A stretch of DNA of 64,000 nt. Source: Phaeotremella fagi. Its lineage: Eukaryota > Basidiomycota > Tremellomycetes > Tremellales > Phaeotremellaceae. A program made the position numbers and the translations under genes. The stretch lies in NCBI GenBank assembly GCA_001599715.1, contig BCHU01000001.1:62001-126000 (forward strand). The letters run 5' to 3'. Shown here piece after piece: positions 1 to 11,817 of this stretch. The first letter of the stretch is position 1, and each line of letters opens with the position of its first letter. The notes under the pieces are model-generated. The model saw nothing but the letters and a program-made list of their open reading frames with translations, had not been told where the DNA came from and ran no database searches.

Positions 1-729
1 CGTGGCTAGTGTTGATTGAATACCGGTTCCTCCTGCTAGGAATGAACTTTGACCAGATTGAATGGCACTCAATCCATCACTTAATTCGTATTGATTGATA
101 CCGGGACAAAGTTGGGGAAGACTATTGCCAGTGGATAGGGATGGAATTAAGAAAGGGTGCCTTGTTAATCTCCATTCTCTAATGTGGTAAATCTAAACCA
201 CTCACATTGACAGATCACCTGAAGCCGCGCAGATATCACATTCAACACTGAGAGATAGAGGATCGGAAGGCTTTCTACAACCAGCAACCAAATTACTAAA
301 CTCATTCATGACCCCCCAAGCCCCACCCATCCAACAATTACAACCCTGACCAGCTGGATAATATTGAATGAATCCTGGAGGTGCGTAAACACCGAAATTC
401 TGTGAACAGGTATGGATGGAATCAGCAACCAATTGCTGATAAGCGCAAGATGAAGCTAGATTCCAACAATCTTGCAGAATACAGGCCATAAGGTTACCGT
501 TGTAGATACAGGAACATTGGGATTGACATAATTCATATTGTGGATCACCGTTGGGACAGAGGTTGGTACTGCAATATTGATAGTCGTATTCGAGGGTGTT
601 GAGACAACTGGTATAGCCTGTTGGATTGACGCAGGTGGCATTGTTGAATAGGAAGTTGGTTTCTGCTGCTGACACTAATTGGACCTTGAGTAAAAGGGCG
701 ATTAAAATGGAAAGACTTTTGAAAAGCAT
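1..729 (-). CDS. Secreted Cys-rich protein, 3' end outside window
   Basis: The ATG at 729 opens with a hydrophobic signal peptide (MLFKSLSILIALLLKVQLVSA), followed by a domain very rich in cysteines, including C-rich runs such as CQSQCSC and GCNCW. The first exon reads to about 202. A short intron near 165-200 then leads into a second open stretch that continues to base 1 without a stop (Ser/Gly/Leu-rich). The exact splice junction is uncertain: the best frame-preserving introns I find are unusually short (27-33 nt). I do not recognise a named family. The gene is probably a cell-surface or secreted protein of the kind common in tremellomycetes, and the C-terminus is cut by the window edge, so a GPI signal cannot be assessed. 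Confidence 0.7.
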
Positions 730-1532
730 ATTAGGCGAGTTCTTTGATTACACAGAATGCAATAAAATGGAATGCTCACGATAGAACGTTTATACTATCT
801 AGTTTTTATTTTTACTTTATTGAGCTATGGCACATTCATCTTGCCACAGGAGTCGCACATTCAATCTAGACCGATGGACATTACGGCAGGTCAAAAAATA
901 GAAAAGCGCAAACCTTCCCAATTCACATCCACCAAAAACCGAGAAGCTTCCGGCCAATGAAAAGTGACGAATCACTGTCTCAGTTGGTCACTAGCTATTC
1001 GGTTGCATGACCAATCCCCTTCCCGTTTCAATGTCCGATGGAAAGTTCACCCCGATTTTCCCAAGAGGGATCAATCTTGTAAGCCAAATTTAGTACAGGC
1101 GTTTACGTTAATTATGATTTCGAATGAACAAAAAGCACTTGACCTTGTTCTTACAAATTAAATCTAATCCAAATTATTCATTTCGATCCTGAATTTTTGG
1201 TTGTCTGAGCGTAAGCTTAATGACCACATTAGCGCTATGATTCGTCGTGAACAGGGTAAACTGTTAGATTTATACTATGGTTCGTGAATGCATTAGACTC
1301 ACTCTATAGACTACTGATGACTTTGATCACCTGTATCCCTTTCCCGGGCTTTAGACAGGTGAATACGATTGCTGTACCTGGGCCAAACTAGTATCCCCAA
1401 TTGCATATTAAATGTTACAAATCATCAATCAAATTAAAAAGAATTTCGAGTAGTTAAATTTCAAAAAGTACATGGCGAAATGAAAATGAAACGATATGTA
1501 CTTATACTAGTATCTACCGGACAGAGAACAAA
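730..1532. other. Intergenic region, no supported gene
   Basis: About 800 bases between the start of the leftmost minus-strand gene and the stop of the aspartyl protease gene. Open frames at 772-960 and 964-1161 on the plus strand are short, lack a recognisable protein pattern and look like chance ORFs. The region should contain the promoter of the leftmost gene and the 3' end of the protease transcript. Confidence 0.6.
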
Positions 1533-3604
1533 TTAAAGGAAAAACAAAACACTAGAAATGACCCCAGCAACAATTGGGATGCAACTGAGATCCAATCTTG
1601 AAGCTGAAGATTTTGTAGCAGTAGTTGCACTAGCACCTGCGGAAGTCGTTGAGATACCAGCTGCACCGGCTGGAGTACTGCTACCGACTCCAAATAAACC
1701 TCCCCCACCTCCATTAGCTGAGGCTTGGAATGGTGTGTTGGAAGGTTTCACCGATGAAAGAATGGGTGCTGGAGAATTGACAGGAAGAGTACTGGGTGCT
1801 GCGGAAGGGACTTGCAATGATGTACTGGACACGGCGGGATTGACGATCTGAGCAAAACCAACTGCTGGAACACCACGAGTTGAATATGAATAAATTGAGA
1901 TTACGTTTTTCAAGAATGTATCACCAATCTAAGAGTTCTGGTTAGTTGTGGTGGAAACCATACCAGTGAAAAGCATACTTACCAATGCGAAAAGTTGGCC
2001 ATTAGTATCTTTCTGATCTTGGGCAACGAGAGTAAGGGCCCATGAGATCCTGGTGCTATCATAGTAGCTGAGAACAAGGTCGTTAAGCGACATCGTGAAT
2101 ACAACTCCTCCAAATGATAATCCAACAACAGTCGAGTCAGTAATACTGGCAAGTGGTACATAGATGTAACCTTGATTATCGATTTTGCCACCCAAGGCTG
2201 TTGCTAACGCTTGAGCTAATGTCGTGGGGATATAAGCATATCTATATAAACAAGTCAGAGTTCTTAACCTTGCCCAAAATCATCTCAGTGTGCTTACGAA
2301 GTTCCAGAATCTATTACAGCTAAGAACTTGTTAGTTCCTGACCAGCAAACAACTATGGTTTTACCCACCTGGAGTTGCTGTACCAGCCAACAATTTTCCG
2401 TTGAGTGAGATACCGTCCATTGGAATTTCCCAATAAGCAAAGGTACTGACATTGACAACTGCGCTGTAGTAAACTGTCAATACTAATTACCAGATGATGT
2501 TGTTGTCAAGAGCACTTACAATGCCGATCCAACAGTCAGTCCCTTTGGAAGAGACGCAATACAACCTAAACAAAGTTGACTGCCGGAGAGTAAACCCGAA
2601 GCTTGGGAGGTGAAATCGGCTGCCCGACTGAGATAAAGCGAGAAGTAAGGTTCAGATAATAGGTTGTCCTCGAGAAGTAGTTCAAAGGGAGTAGCAAGTC
2701 CTACTGTACTTAAGAGGGAAGTTCCGAATGCTGATATTAAGTGTTTCAGTAAGTGATGTATCCATACGCGGTAAACGACCTACGTATAATCCCTGCCAGG
2801 GGTCCAGTTGCAGCTTTATCTGCTACGGTAGATACACCGAAGTACTTCACAAAAGTGAAGTTTGCAAATGTGAACGTGTCTTCTACGATCAACCCTTCTG
2901 CTTCTCCGAGTCCTGGTTATCGAGAAACCGTCAGTAAACCCATCGCCAACTCTGTGACAAAGTTAACTAACCATAAGTATCTTTAAATGTGACATTGGTG
3001 ACTTTGATGGAGGACGATTTATCTGGATCAAACCCTACTTGTGCCTAATTTCTGATCAGCGAAAGCATAGACACATGGCAGTATCCACTGGAGCTTACAG
3101 TTGTTGCGACTTTTGTGTATGTAGTCCACAAATCACCAGAGCCAGCTAAAGACTCTCAGTTCCTTGACCAGCATTTTGAAGACGGTACCTACTATCCACT
3201 TGGAGTAAATTCACTTGAGCAGGTGTTCCAAAACCAACCGGAGCAAGATAGGCATCATCAACCTGTTGGGAGAACACTGAATAAGTCAGATATGTACGAA
3301 TGTGTCAAAGGTATGATGCACCTACAATCATACAGCGTGGCGGAAGAGTTGCCTGGAGAAGTTGCCCGAGCGTTCAAATGGTGTTTATCGAGTTTCTGAG
3401 CTTTCCTCTGAAGTTGACGATGTCTCTCCATCATTTTCTCATCTCTCAAGTTCGCCATGATCGTATCACGACTACGAACATGTCGATCGAGGAATTCTAA
3501 GACAATCAGGACAAGCGGAAATGGAAGAATAAAACGACTGACTCTTTCTGTCTAAGGCCACATCGCTACGGGTGCTGAGAAATCAGTCAGAAACGATACC
3601 TCAT
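1533..3604 (-). CDS. GPI-type pepsin-like aspartyl protease (family A1)
   Basis: A multi-exon protease of the pepsin/yapsin fold. Splicing a short intron just after position 3202 (reading minus) restores the first catalytic motif DTGSGDLW, and the second motif VIDSGTS is read at about 2311-2295. Between them are family-like segments such as GLLSGSQLCLGC (about 2560-2600). The C-terminal exon (1913-1533) is a Ser/Thr/Ala-rich stalk ending in a hydrophobic tail (IPIVAGVISSVLFFL), which fits a GPI-attachment signal. No in-frame ATG precedes a signal-peptide-like segment (FILPFPLVLIVL) unless a ~55-nt intron (3599 to about 3540) is removed, giving a start at 3604 (MSRFILPF...); this start is inferred. 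A basic prodomain (ERHRQLQRKAQK) follows. It likely cleaves surface or wall proteins extracellularly. Confidence 0.8.
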
Positions 3605-4215
3605 GATACCTACTGGATCGATTCTTTGGGCAAATAGTATCCGAAAGTCAGACTCAGAAGACAGAGTCCAACGAGAAAGGCTAGAGGAATCATCGAGATC
3701 GTGTTGTAAGAAGTATGAGGTACTGATGACCAAATTGAGTGAAGCATAGAACGACTTCGAACGTTTTATATGTGTAGATTGGCCGAACACCTCCCGACTA
3801 CAGGACCGCCATCGCACACAGCAACGTTCGATACTGCCCATCGATCACCGAGCAGTTTGACGACTCTTCCGCTGCTGTACAACAAACACCGCCCGAATCA
3901 AAGAGCTGTTCTCGCCAGGTTGCGATAATGCAAATGCATTAGAGCACGACATGGTCTTGAATATCCTTAAAATTCCGCCTTACGGTAGCGATACGGCAGC
4001 GATCAGTTACGTTACAAGGTTAATTGAGAGGCGCAAGCCCTTCTTTCCGCTAGTTGACGACTCCAGATCAAAAAATAGCTTTTTGTTTTACGACTCTTTT
4101 AGCGGGAGACGCCAGCTTTTTGAGGCGATTTGACATCGCCACACTGTGCACATTATAATCTATCGAGATTTTGACTTTGAACAAACATTGTACTCATCAC
4201 AACACATCCAACAAC

Positions 4216-5165
4216 ATGATTCACAACACTCTAGCCAAAATTCGCTTCGGAATTCTGGTGAGTCCGACACACACAGAGTTTCCAGACTGACTGAACATTC
4301 ATAGATTGGACACATCAGCTTCACAGTTCTGTCCGCTATCATCATATGCGCGCTTTTTGCTACTCAATTCGGTTCCCCCAGTGGACCGGTAGCTTCAGTC
4401 TGCCTTGCTCTACTCGTCATGTTAATCTACTGTCCTGCCGCTCTATCCATTGGTCTTCAAGGACGTAAATCACATTATGATCATGCCGGTGGCGAAGTTG
4501 CTTACGTGGTAGTGGAAGCTTGGTTATGGCTAGGTGAGGTTTTGGATAGTTTGACCTGAAACTCGTGGCTCATCATCTCAGGTGTTGCTGTTAGCGGACT
4601 TCCGATCTATCAGAAGTGCTGGTCTACCTATGGCTACTATTATGGGCTCTATGAAAGCTTCTGGGCATGTGGCAAATATGGAAATCTAGGAGCTACAGCC
4701 TTAGGATTCATCCACTTTTTCCTTCTCATTGGCTGGATGATCTGGGACATCATGTGTGTCTATCGAGTGCCCAACATGTCACGCAACAAAGCGTTCAAAC
4801 TTTCAATGTCCAAGATCATGCAGGGAGAGTATGACGAGGTGTCTCAGCAGGAAACCAAACCAACTTTACAGTTGAAATCAATGGAAACCCCTCGACCATG
4901 GGACTATCCACAAGGCGCCCCTCAGTCGAATAGAAACAGCTCTTACGGGCCAACAACTCTTTACGGTCAACATGATCCTTACGCTCAGGCCGAAAGTTAT
5001 CCTTTGAATCCACAAACCTATCCTCAAGATCCTTTCAACTATCCAACCAATGGTCCAGCTTACTATGATCAACCACCACAAATGTTGAACTATGATCAAC
5101 GTACTGGTTCTCGTACCAGTGTATCCGGTGCACCTGTTGTCATGCCAGAAAGATCGATGGCTTAG
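4216..5165 (+). CDS. MARVEL-like four-TM membrane protein
   Basis: Start ATG at 4216 (MIHNTLAKIRFGIL). Introns at about 4259-4304 and 4534-4580 join the exons in frame; the second junction reads WLWLG|VAVSG. The product has four hydrophobic segments: ISFTVLSAIIICALF, VCLALLVMLIYCPAAL, VVVEAWLWLGVAVSG and LGFIHFFLLIGWMIWD. A long cytosolic tail follows, rich in Tyr, Pro, Gln and Asn (repeated YPQDP/YDQ-type elements). Topology and tail resemble fungal MARVEL-domain proteins of eisosomes or the plasma membrane. Function is not determined; the tail could be a trafficking or scaffold region. Divergently placed relative to the protease upstream. Confidence 0.7.
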
Positions 5166-5647
5166 TAGATGTTTAGACCGTTGGATTGCGTTCTGCTACT
5201 TGTAATGAGGCTGACCTTTGTGGTGTTCTGTGGGATAGTCGAGTTTGGAGGCAATGGGACTTCAAGGTTCTTGTACTATTTCGTAGTTTACATTATGAAT
5301 CTGTTTTCCAACTTTCTACCAGTGCACATACACCTAATTTACACGATATCGTTGCGAATACTCAATGGAATTCAAAGATCAAAACGCTTAGGTAAAAAGG
5401 CTTAGGCTGTAACGGTAGAGATCTCAGTGTTTAATTCCTGTTCGTTGAGTAGTGCAGCAGTATGACCGGCTGGCGAAACAAGTGTCAGACAATACATCAA
5501 AATACATAATTAGAAGCCAAACAGCAAGTCACGACAAAAGTACTAGAATAATGGAAAAAGGATACGACCAGAAGCTAAAAGACAATAGAAGGTTCAAATG
5601 GAAGAGGTGATAACCAGGTCAATGAATGGGTTTCTCCTAATGAAGGC

Positions 5648-7327
5648 TCAATGAGTCTCGTCTGGATTATGGGAAGCTTCGACATAAGTCGGAGGTACTT
5701 CCAAAATCGTAGGCTGTTGGTTGACACCAGAAACTCTTCCACCATCGGAGTGATAAACAACATCTGGACTGTTCACCTCACTACCACTGAATGATCCACT
5801 TGATGGACTTCTGGGAGTTGAAGAACTACCGACAATCGGTCCATGGTACACGTCCGACATAGCCTTTGATGACCTTGGTGATGTAACCCGTGGTTCGCTT
5901 ACACTTTGATAATCTGAGCTCTGGGATCTCATATCATGTTCAGCCGCTACTGGCATGTAACCAACAGGGTTTTGTAAGCTTGGTGAACTGGTAAGGTTGG
6001 TGGTCGAAACGTAGGGTATAACCTTAGCTTCATAGTTGGCAGGTGCTGAATCGTAAAGATCCACAGCGGCAAGGTCCGCGTGATCTCTCTTTCGTTTTCT
6101 GAGACAAAGCCAGATTCCCACACCAATGAGGATTAGTGCGGCGGCACCACCACCAACACCACCACCTATAGCTGCAGCGTTGATCGTTGAGGTCGACGTA
6201 GTGGGCCCGGGTGTGGTTGTTGTTGATGAAGCAGCAGTGGTAACTGGTGTAGTAGAGGTGGTAGTCGTAATCCCAGTTGTAATATAACCACTCGGGATCA
6301 CTCTTGATCCAGTAATAACCGAAACTGAAGCTACAAGGGCTGGAACCGTCGAAGGTGTCTCGTTCGCTGGCCATGATGATGTGGGCGAGAACGTGAGTCC
6401 AGATAAGCAGGTTGAACTCGTTCCATTGCCAACTTGGTATATGCCAGCCACACCTCCCCTTCCATAGCCGTTGGCATTACTGAACGCAAACAGTTAGTGA
6501 AGCTCGTACTAGGCGTCAAGTACTCACTTCATCATGACAGTGAATCTTGTACCTGCAGGTAAAGACATGGTAAAATAGTAAGTGGTCGAAGTTTGATTAC
6601 CCATGACTACATCGCCCGGACGGAAGCTGCCGTCTAATGGGATAACTGTTGCACTGTAAGGTCCAATTCCAATAGCATCATTGTAGAAAACATTGGCTTG
6701 TCCACATTGGGTAAATGGACCACCAATGTTGAAATTAAACTCTTGTTTGTCCACAATCACGGCACCCATGCATGTAGTAGTTCCAGGGAGGACGGTTTGA
6801 ATTGGAGTTGCGCCTGTAAGAGTTGGTTCACCGGTGATATACTTTATCAAATGACAATTTACATACCGAATGAATTGTATTCCGCTTGTGAATCGACGAC
6901 ATAAGCAACGTAAGATGTACCAGCTGCTAATTGAAGTGGTATCTAAAATGTATGAGCTTCGATTGTTCACAGTACGCCAAGACGAACTGACCGAAAAGTT
7001 GATTGGTTGCCCAGGTGTGGCAAAGTCGCTTGCTTTGCCCAAATTCCAGATGACAAGCTCTCCGCCGATTGGTCTGCACAAGATTAGGAAGGAAGCTAGA
7101 CTTTCAAAAAACTTACACAATGTACAATCTCCATGGAGCGACACCTCCGGAAATCTGCAACGGTATTGACTGCAGGAGATGTCAGTTGGATAATCTTCGG
7201 TATTAGTCGCTAAGCTTACTTGACATTGGGTCGTGGCATTTGCCCATGTCCACTGGAAATCCCATGTTGCTGACATGACAGACGTTGGCAACAATGCCAA
7301 CATCAAAAATAAAACAGAGTAGAGCAT
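5648..7327 (-). CDS. Single-pass surface protein, signal peptide + TM + cytosolic tail
   Basis: Signal peptide at the start (MLYSVLFLMLALLPTSVMS), then a lumenal region with a duplicated sheet-like pattern, including PLQISGGVAPWRLYIV and a later I-P-L-rich segment, followed by a Thr/Ser-rich stalk. One transmembrane helix (GGGAAALILIGVGIWLCL) is followed by a basic stop-transfer RKRKR, then a ~150-residue Ser/Pro-rich cytosolic tail ending at 5648. At least five short introns are needed; I verified frame through junctions near 7217, 7124, 6871 and 6524. The architecture recalls fungal wall-stress sensors and SKG6/Axl2-type membrane proteins, but no WSC or cadherin-like domain is visible, so function is left open. 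Confidence 0.75.
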
Positions 7328-8297
7328 TTTGAAGATGAAATGTAAGATTAGGTCGCGGAGTAGTTTGAGGGGAAACGTATTTTAGTCTCATGAATGGGTG
7401 CTTTATATTCAGGTAGCTTTCTTTGAATTTTAGGTGTCGCCTAGTTCGGTCTTCCTTTCTAAGAATTCTCATAAGCTGAAGCGATTGCGACGTCAAGCGG
7501 AAGTGATTGTTCTAAGAACAGACCTCAGCTGTGCAGGAATGCAGCGTCCATGATAGGGCCTGAAGATCAGGACTTCGTGACCTGGCACAAGGAACCGAAA
7601 AGCCTACACTGGGATAACGAGAGAACAAAAGTAAAAATTTGATTACGAATATATTAGTCGTTAGTAGGGAGAAACGTGCACTCTTGGTATATTCTAAAAT
7701 AAGCCACAACACTGCATACTAAGTTAAGGATATTGATCTCAGCCTGTTCCTTGCGGGATGCATAAGCTGTTCCGCTATCAAACACAATTAGAGTGCAATC
7801 AATGCCGTCAACAAATGCTATTCGGCCTCAAAAGATTATGACTACTCAAGACTGCCACAAAGATTTCAGTGCTTTTGATTGGCGAAAAAAGTTCCTATCG
7901 CGATCGCGAACAATAAAATGTGATTACATAGAGGTATCTGGGCCATTAAGCGGTTTAAGCTCATACACCCTGCATAGATTGATATTTCAAGCGGTGCGAA
8001 AAGCCCGAAATCTATCTACCCGTCTCTGAAACCTGCGGGTTGCCAGAATCAAGACTGAACAGCTTACACCTGCCATAATCTGTTGTGGCAATTTCTTATC
8101 ATTCTGTGAACGCAATTGCTGTCTTCTATCAGGGTCAGATCTGTTTTCATTACGTCTTCTTAACTTGAACTGTCCTTTGATTGAACGATACTGGCATAGC
8201 TTTACCCCGATGGACCCCTTCTTTCGAGCCTTCTATTCACCGTTCACACATTATTTGTAATCTTTTGTCGTTCTTGCTTTTCTTCAACTTCCACAAG
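7328..8297. other. Intergenic region with no supported gene
   Basis: About 970 bases between divergent genes. Short ORFs here (for example 7512-7712 minus, 7793-8029 plus) have no protein-like pattern. The last ~130 bases share a block with the upstream region of the next gene copy (the CTTTCGAGCCTTC element at about 8222 and 9780), so the duplicated F-box-like genes carry related promoters. Confidence 0.55.
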
Positions 8298-9547
8298 ATG
8301 TTCTCATATTCAGGTCACTACAATTCTACTCACACCGGTCTTTTAGATCTCCCAACGGAGTTGTTGGTCAAGATAATCAAATTTGTACGAAACCCAGATC
8401 CCTCCAAATATCCGGCAGTGATGTCTGATTTTCAACAAAACTCATTGGTCGATCTGATATCGACCCATTCCGTAAGTGCTTCTACTTCCTATGCTTTCCA
8501 AGGTCTGTGATTCCTAACTCTTTGTGACGAAAGGTTCTAAATCATTTGGGCGGCCCCATATTGTACCAGACAATCCATTCTTTCAAATTCGATAAACTAC
8601 TGGTCAATATCTCAGAAGACGGTTCAAAGGCAGTAAAGGAAGGAAAAGCAAGAACGAAAGATAATTTGATATCCTTCACAGAACATTTCCATGTCATCAA
8701 GGAGGTGAGTGAGGTTGATCACTGTTATCGTCCTTGGAGCCTTGAATATAATCGAAATACTCTTAACAAAGACTTTCAAGACAGCTTAGCATGGTATCTT
8801 AAACTTGGTAGACTTCAATCTCAGATGAGTAACAAGTGTTGGGACAGCCTTCGAAGTATTTCTTTTCATTCTCTCAATTTTGTCAAGTCGAGCAATCGAG
8901 CTACGGGGAACAGAGCTTTAGTTCATCCGTTTAGGAGATGGGAGTGGGATTCGGATATGATCGCTCTTGATCAAGCCCGAGACGCTCCATGGGTATTCAA
9001 ACTTCACAACACGCCGCCTACTTTGGAAAACTTTTGTTTTCGACCTTCCTCTCTACCTGCAAACTCGACAATGGCAATTCAAGCGTTATCAGATAGAACA
9101 GGCACAAATGCGACTGTTTACCATCATTGGTCAGAAGAAGAATACCCTTCAGACAATTCGTTTGATCGTTTACTGATCCCAGGTTGTAAGAATGTATATT
9201 TCATGACCCCAGAAGAGGAGAAGTATGTCTCGACGCCGTTACACGATTATGTCATCGCCAAGAAATTGAAGTGTGTGCTTGATAATATCCCTGATGCACT
9301 AGAAACAGCTTGGGAGGATGCAAGCGACGACGACAAATACATCTTTTTCACAAAAATGGTATCGAGAACTTCAATTGTAATATATGCTCGTCGGGTTGAT
9401 GAAGCAATAGAACGTGGCAGAGATGGATGGAGTGTAGATCTGGAGGATTGGCAAATGTCAACTACAACTCCGAAGGAGCTTATACCCGACTCGATTGAGT
9501 TGAAAGCTTGGAAAGGAAGACCAGAATGTAAAGCGTGTGGTCTGTGA
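8298..9547 (+). CDS. F-box-like protein, copy 1 of a tandem pair
   Basis: Exon 1 is 8298-8471 (174 nt), the intron is 8472-8533, and exon 2 is 8534-9547. The joined product is about 395 residues. The N-terminus has an F-box-like leucine pattern (LLDLPTELLVKIIKFV), followed by a ~330-residue region with no recognised repeat. The C-terminus ends in RPECKACGL, a CxxC motif shared with its neighbour. F-box proteins recruit substrates to SCF ubiquitin ligases; that role is inferred from the leucine pattern alone. The longer upstream open frame from 8181 begins at a non-ATG codon, so the ATG at 8298 is chosen. Confidence 0.75.
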
Positions 9548-9872
9548 GATGTTGGTGATGATACAGTAGTGGTCGTATCGTTTTTCAGTGGTTGATATTT
9601 CGTATATTCGTTGAGTGATTCACCATAGTTGACGTCGCAAGAATCCCTCTCGATGCACTATGAGCAAACTGTGTGGATGACCGATAATCAGAGAACACGA
9701 AGCTATGAAAGGTTTGAGGTCTCCCTACAGTATGAAATTGATCCTTTGATCGAACAATACAGCTCCACCTCCATGTCCGTCTTTCGAGCCTTCCTTAACT
9801 TTTAGGACAATCGTTTTCTCACCTTTTTAGCTGAATTTCACTCTTCTAGTCCTCCTCTACAACATTCCAACA

Positions 9873-11094
9873 ATGTGTTCGATTTCATCTTATCAGATGT
9901 ATAACGGAACCAGTCTCCTAGATCTCCCCGCAGAACTACTACTTCAAATAATCAAAGAGGTTCAAAATCCATACCCATCAAAATACCCAGCACAGCCATC
10001 AGAGTTCGAACAGAACTCATTGGCAGCTCTCACCTCAGTCTGTTCGGTGAGTGTTTGTCATGCCTTATCTTCAAGTGGGTTATGTTGACTTTCGGTTCTA
10101 TCAGGTTTTTAATCATTTAGGAGGCCCAGAATTATATGATGAGATTCATGTTCACAAGCTTGACCAGCTTACGGAAGGCATCTCAGAAAGCAACTCCGAA
10201 TCAGAACAAGAACGAAGAGGCAGAACCAAAGACAATTTGATCTCTTTTACGAGACATCTCCATGTCTACACTGGTCGTAAACCTGTTTTCATGAAGGATG
10301 ACGATCGGGTTCTCGACTATATGAAGGCGGTACTAACTGCTGATCACCAAGAGCGCCAATATCTTTTCGACCATATTTCCAAACTTGGAGTTCAAATGAG
10401 TGAGAATCAATGGGGAAGAATTCAAAGCATATCCTTCAATTCAACGGTTTCAGCTTGGGATAAGTTTACCTCACTTCATCCATTCATGCCCACCAGGCAA
10501 ACAATTTGGGATTCGGAAATGGAGGCTTTAGATCGGGAGAGGGATATTTCATGGGTAATGAAGCTTCACAACAACCCTACTCTGGAGAACCTCTGTTTTA
10601 AGGAAAGCTCCCTACCCATAAATATCACTACCTTGATCCATGGGGTCAACCAGAAGACAGGAAAAGTCATAACCGTATATCACCATTGCCGCGAGAAGTC
10701 CTGGAAAACAGATCATTCATTCGATCCTTTGTTGATTCCTGGCTGCAAGAATGTGTACAGTCTTCAACCAACGTGGCATGGGGATGACAATCCTGATGAG
10801 ATGGTGGGTCATAAGTTGGTTTGTTTACTGCTGGATTTCCCTTCTACACTAGAAACGGCCAGCTTGGGATTGACGGATGAAGATAAAAGCTGTTTCATCG
10901 AACAGTTGGTGTCAAAGACTTCGATTGTGTTTCATACTCGTCAAGTAGATAAAGCTATCAAAGAAGGGAAAGACGGGTGGAGTTTCGATCTGAGCTCGTT
11001 GGAGCTAGTCATTGATTCAAAGCTTATACCGGAAATCAGTATGGAAGGTTGGGAGAAAAGGCCAGATTGTCAAGCGTGCGGCCATCGTGACTAA
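9873..11094 (+). CDS. F-box-like protein, copy 2 of a tandem pair
   Basis: Exon 1 is 9873-10046 (174 nt, exactly as long as in the neighbouring copy), the intron is 10047-10104 and exon 2 is 10105-11094; the product is about 387 residues. Shared features with copy 1 include LLDLPAELLLQIIKEVQNP, the exon 2 opening V(F/L)NHLGGP, TKDNLISFT, HHC/HHW followed by FD.LLIPGCKNVY, and a C-terminal RPDCQACGHRD. The copies are clearly tandem duplicates, diverged mainly in the middle. The F-box reading is tentative. Confidence 0.75.
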
Positions 11095-11817
11095 AGTGGT
11101 GTGGGTGTGGTTGACGTACGAGTAAACATGCGATGTGATTCCCTATCGATGACTTTGAGGTGAATCTACCAGCTAGCCTGGATGTACAATAGAAAAGCAA
11201 ATGTCTTGTCCAGTGAGAGGCCCTATGGCGTAGTGTGAAAACAACATGACTCATGGATTGAAATTGTTCTTTTCTATGTGTTGCGGTTGCTCATTTTCGG
11301 TTTTGGTCGGATTAATGCCACATCCAGTTACGGTATGCACTTTTCTGTAATGTTAGAGACATCAATCTAGAAAGTTCAAGTACAGCTAAACTCTAGGAAT
11401 TCAAGCACAGGTATATGATATATGCATAGGAGTGAGACACGAACTATTGGCCAAGTACTGAATCAGAAAAATGAGGCTGACACCAACAATTGTTAGGCTC
11501 ATAACTCGACGTGTTAACGGTAAACTGATTTCTAACCGGTTCATATGTAACCCCAAAAAGGTTGACTTTTTCATTGGTATCCTTTAATTTTATCATTCAT
11601 TTTATGGAAAGGAACAGGTTTGTTTACATCAGAACAGTTGTATCGTATCACCACAACTAAACCAGGGAGGAGTAGACCAACACCAACAACCCTGCGCCAT
11701 CGTCTCATCGCCTCATCCAATATCGAGTCACGGCTGAGTCAGCATTGCTACCGGTGTAATTTCGACTTTTTTCATTGCTATTTATTGGATAGAAAACATC
11801 AGACATAGTGGTCAACC
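11095..11817. other. Intergenic region with no supported gene
   Basis: About 720 bases upstream of the pantothenate kinase gene. ORFs at 11036-11254 minus and 11620-11808 plus are not protein-like. Expected to hold the 3' end of the F-box-like gene and the kinase promoter; no specific site recognised. Confidence 0.5.

Noticed and set aside
772..1161. Two adjacent plus-strand ORFs
   Set aside because: Short, one starting with a non-ATG codon, with no domain; the region behaves as intergenic.
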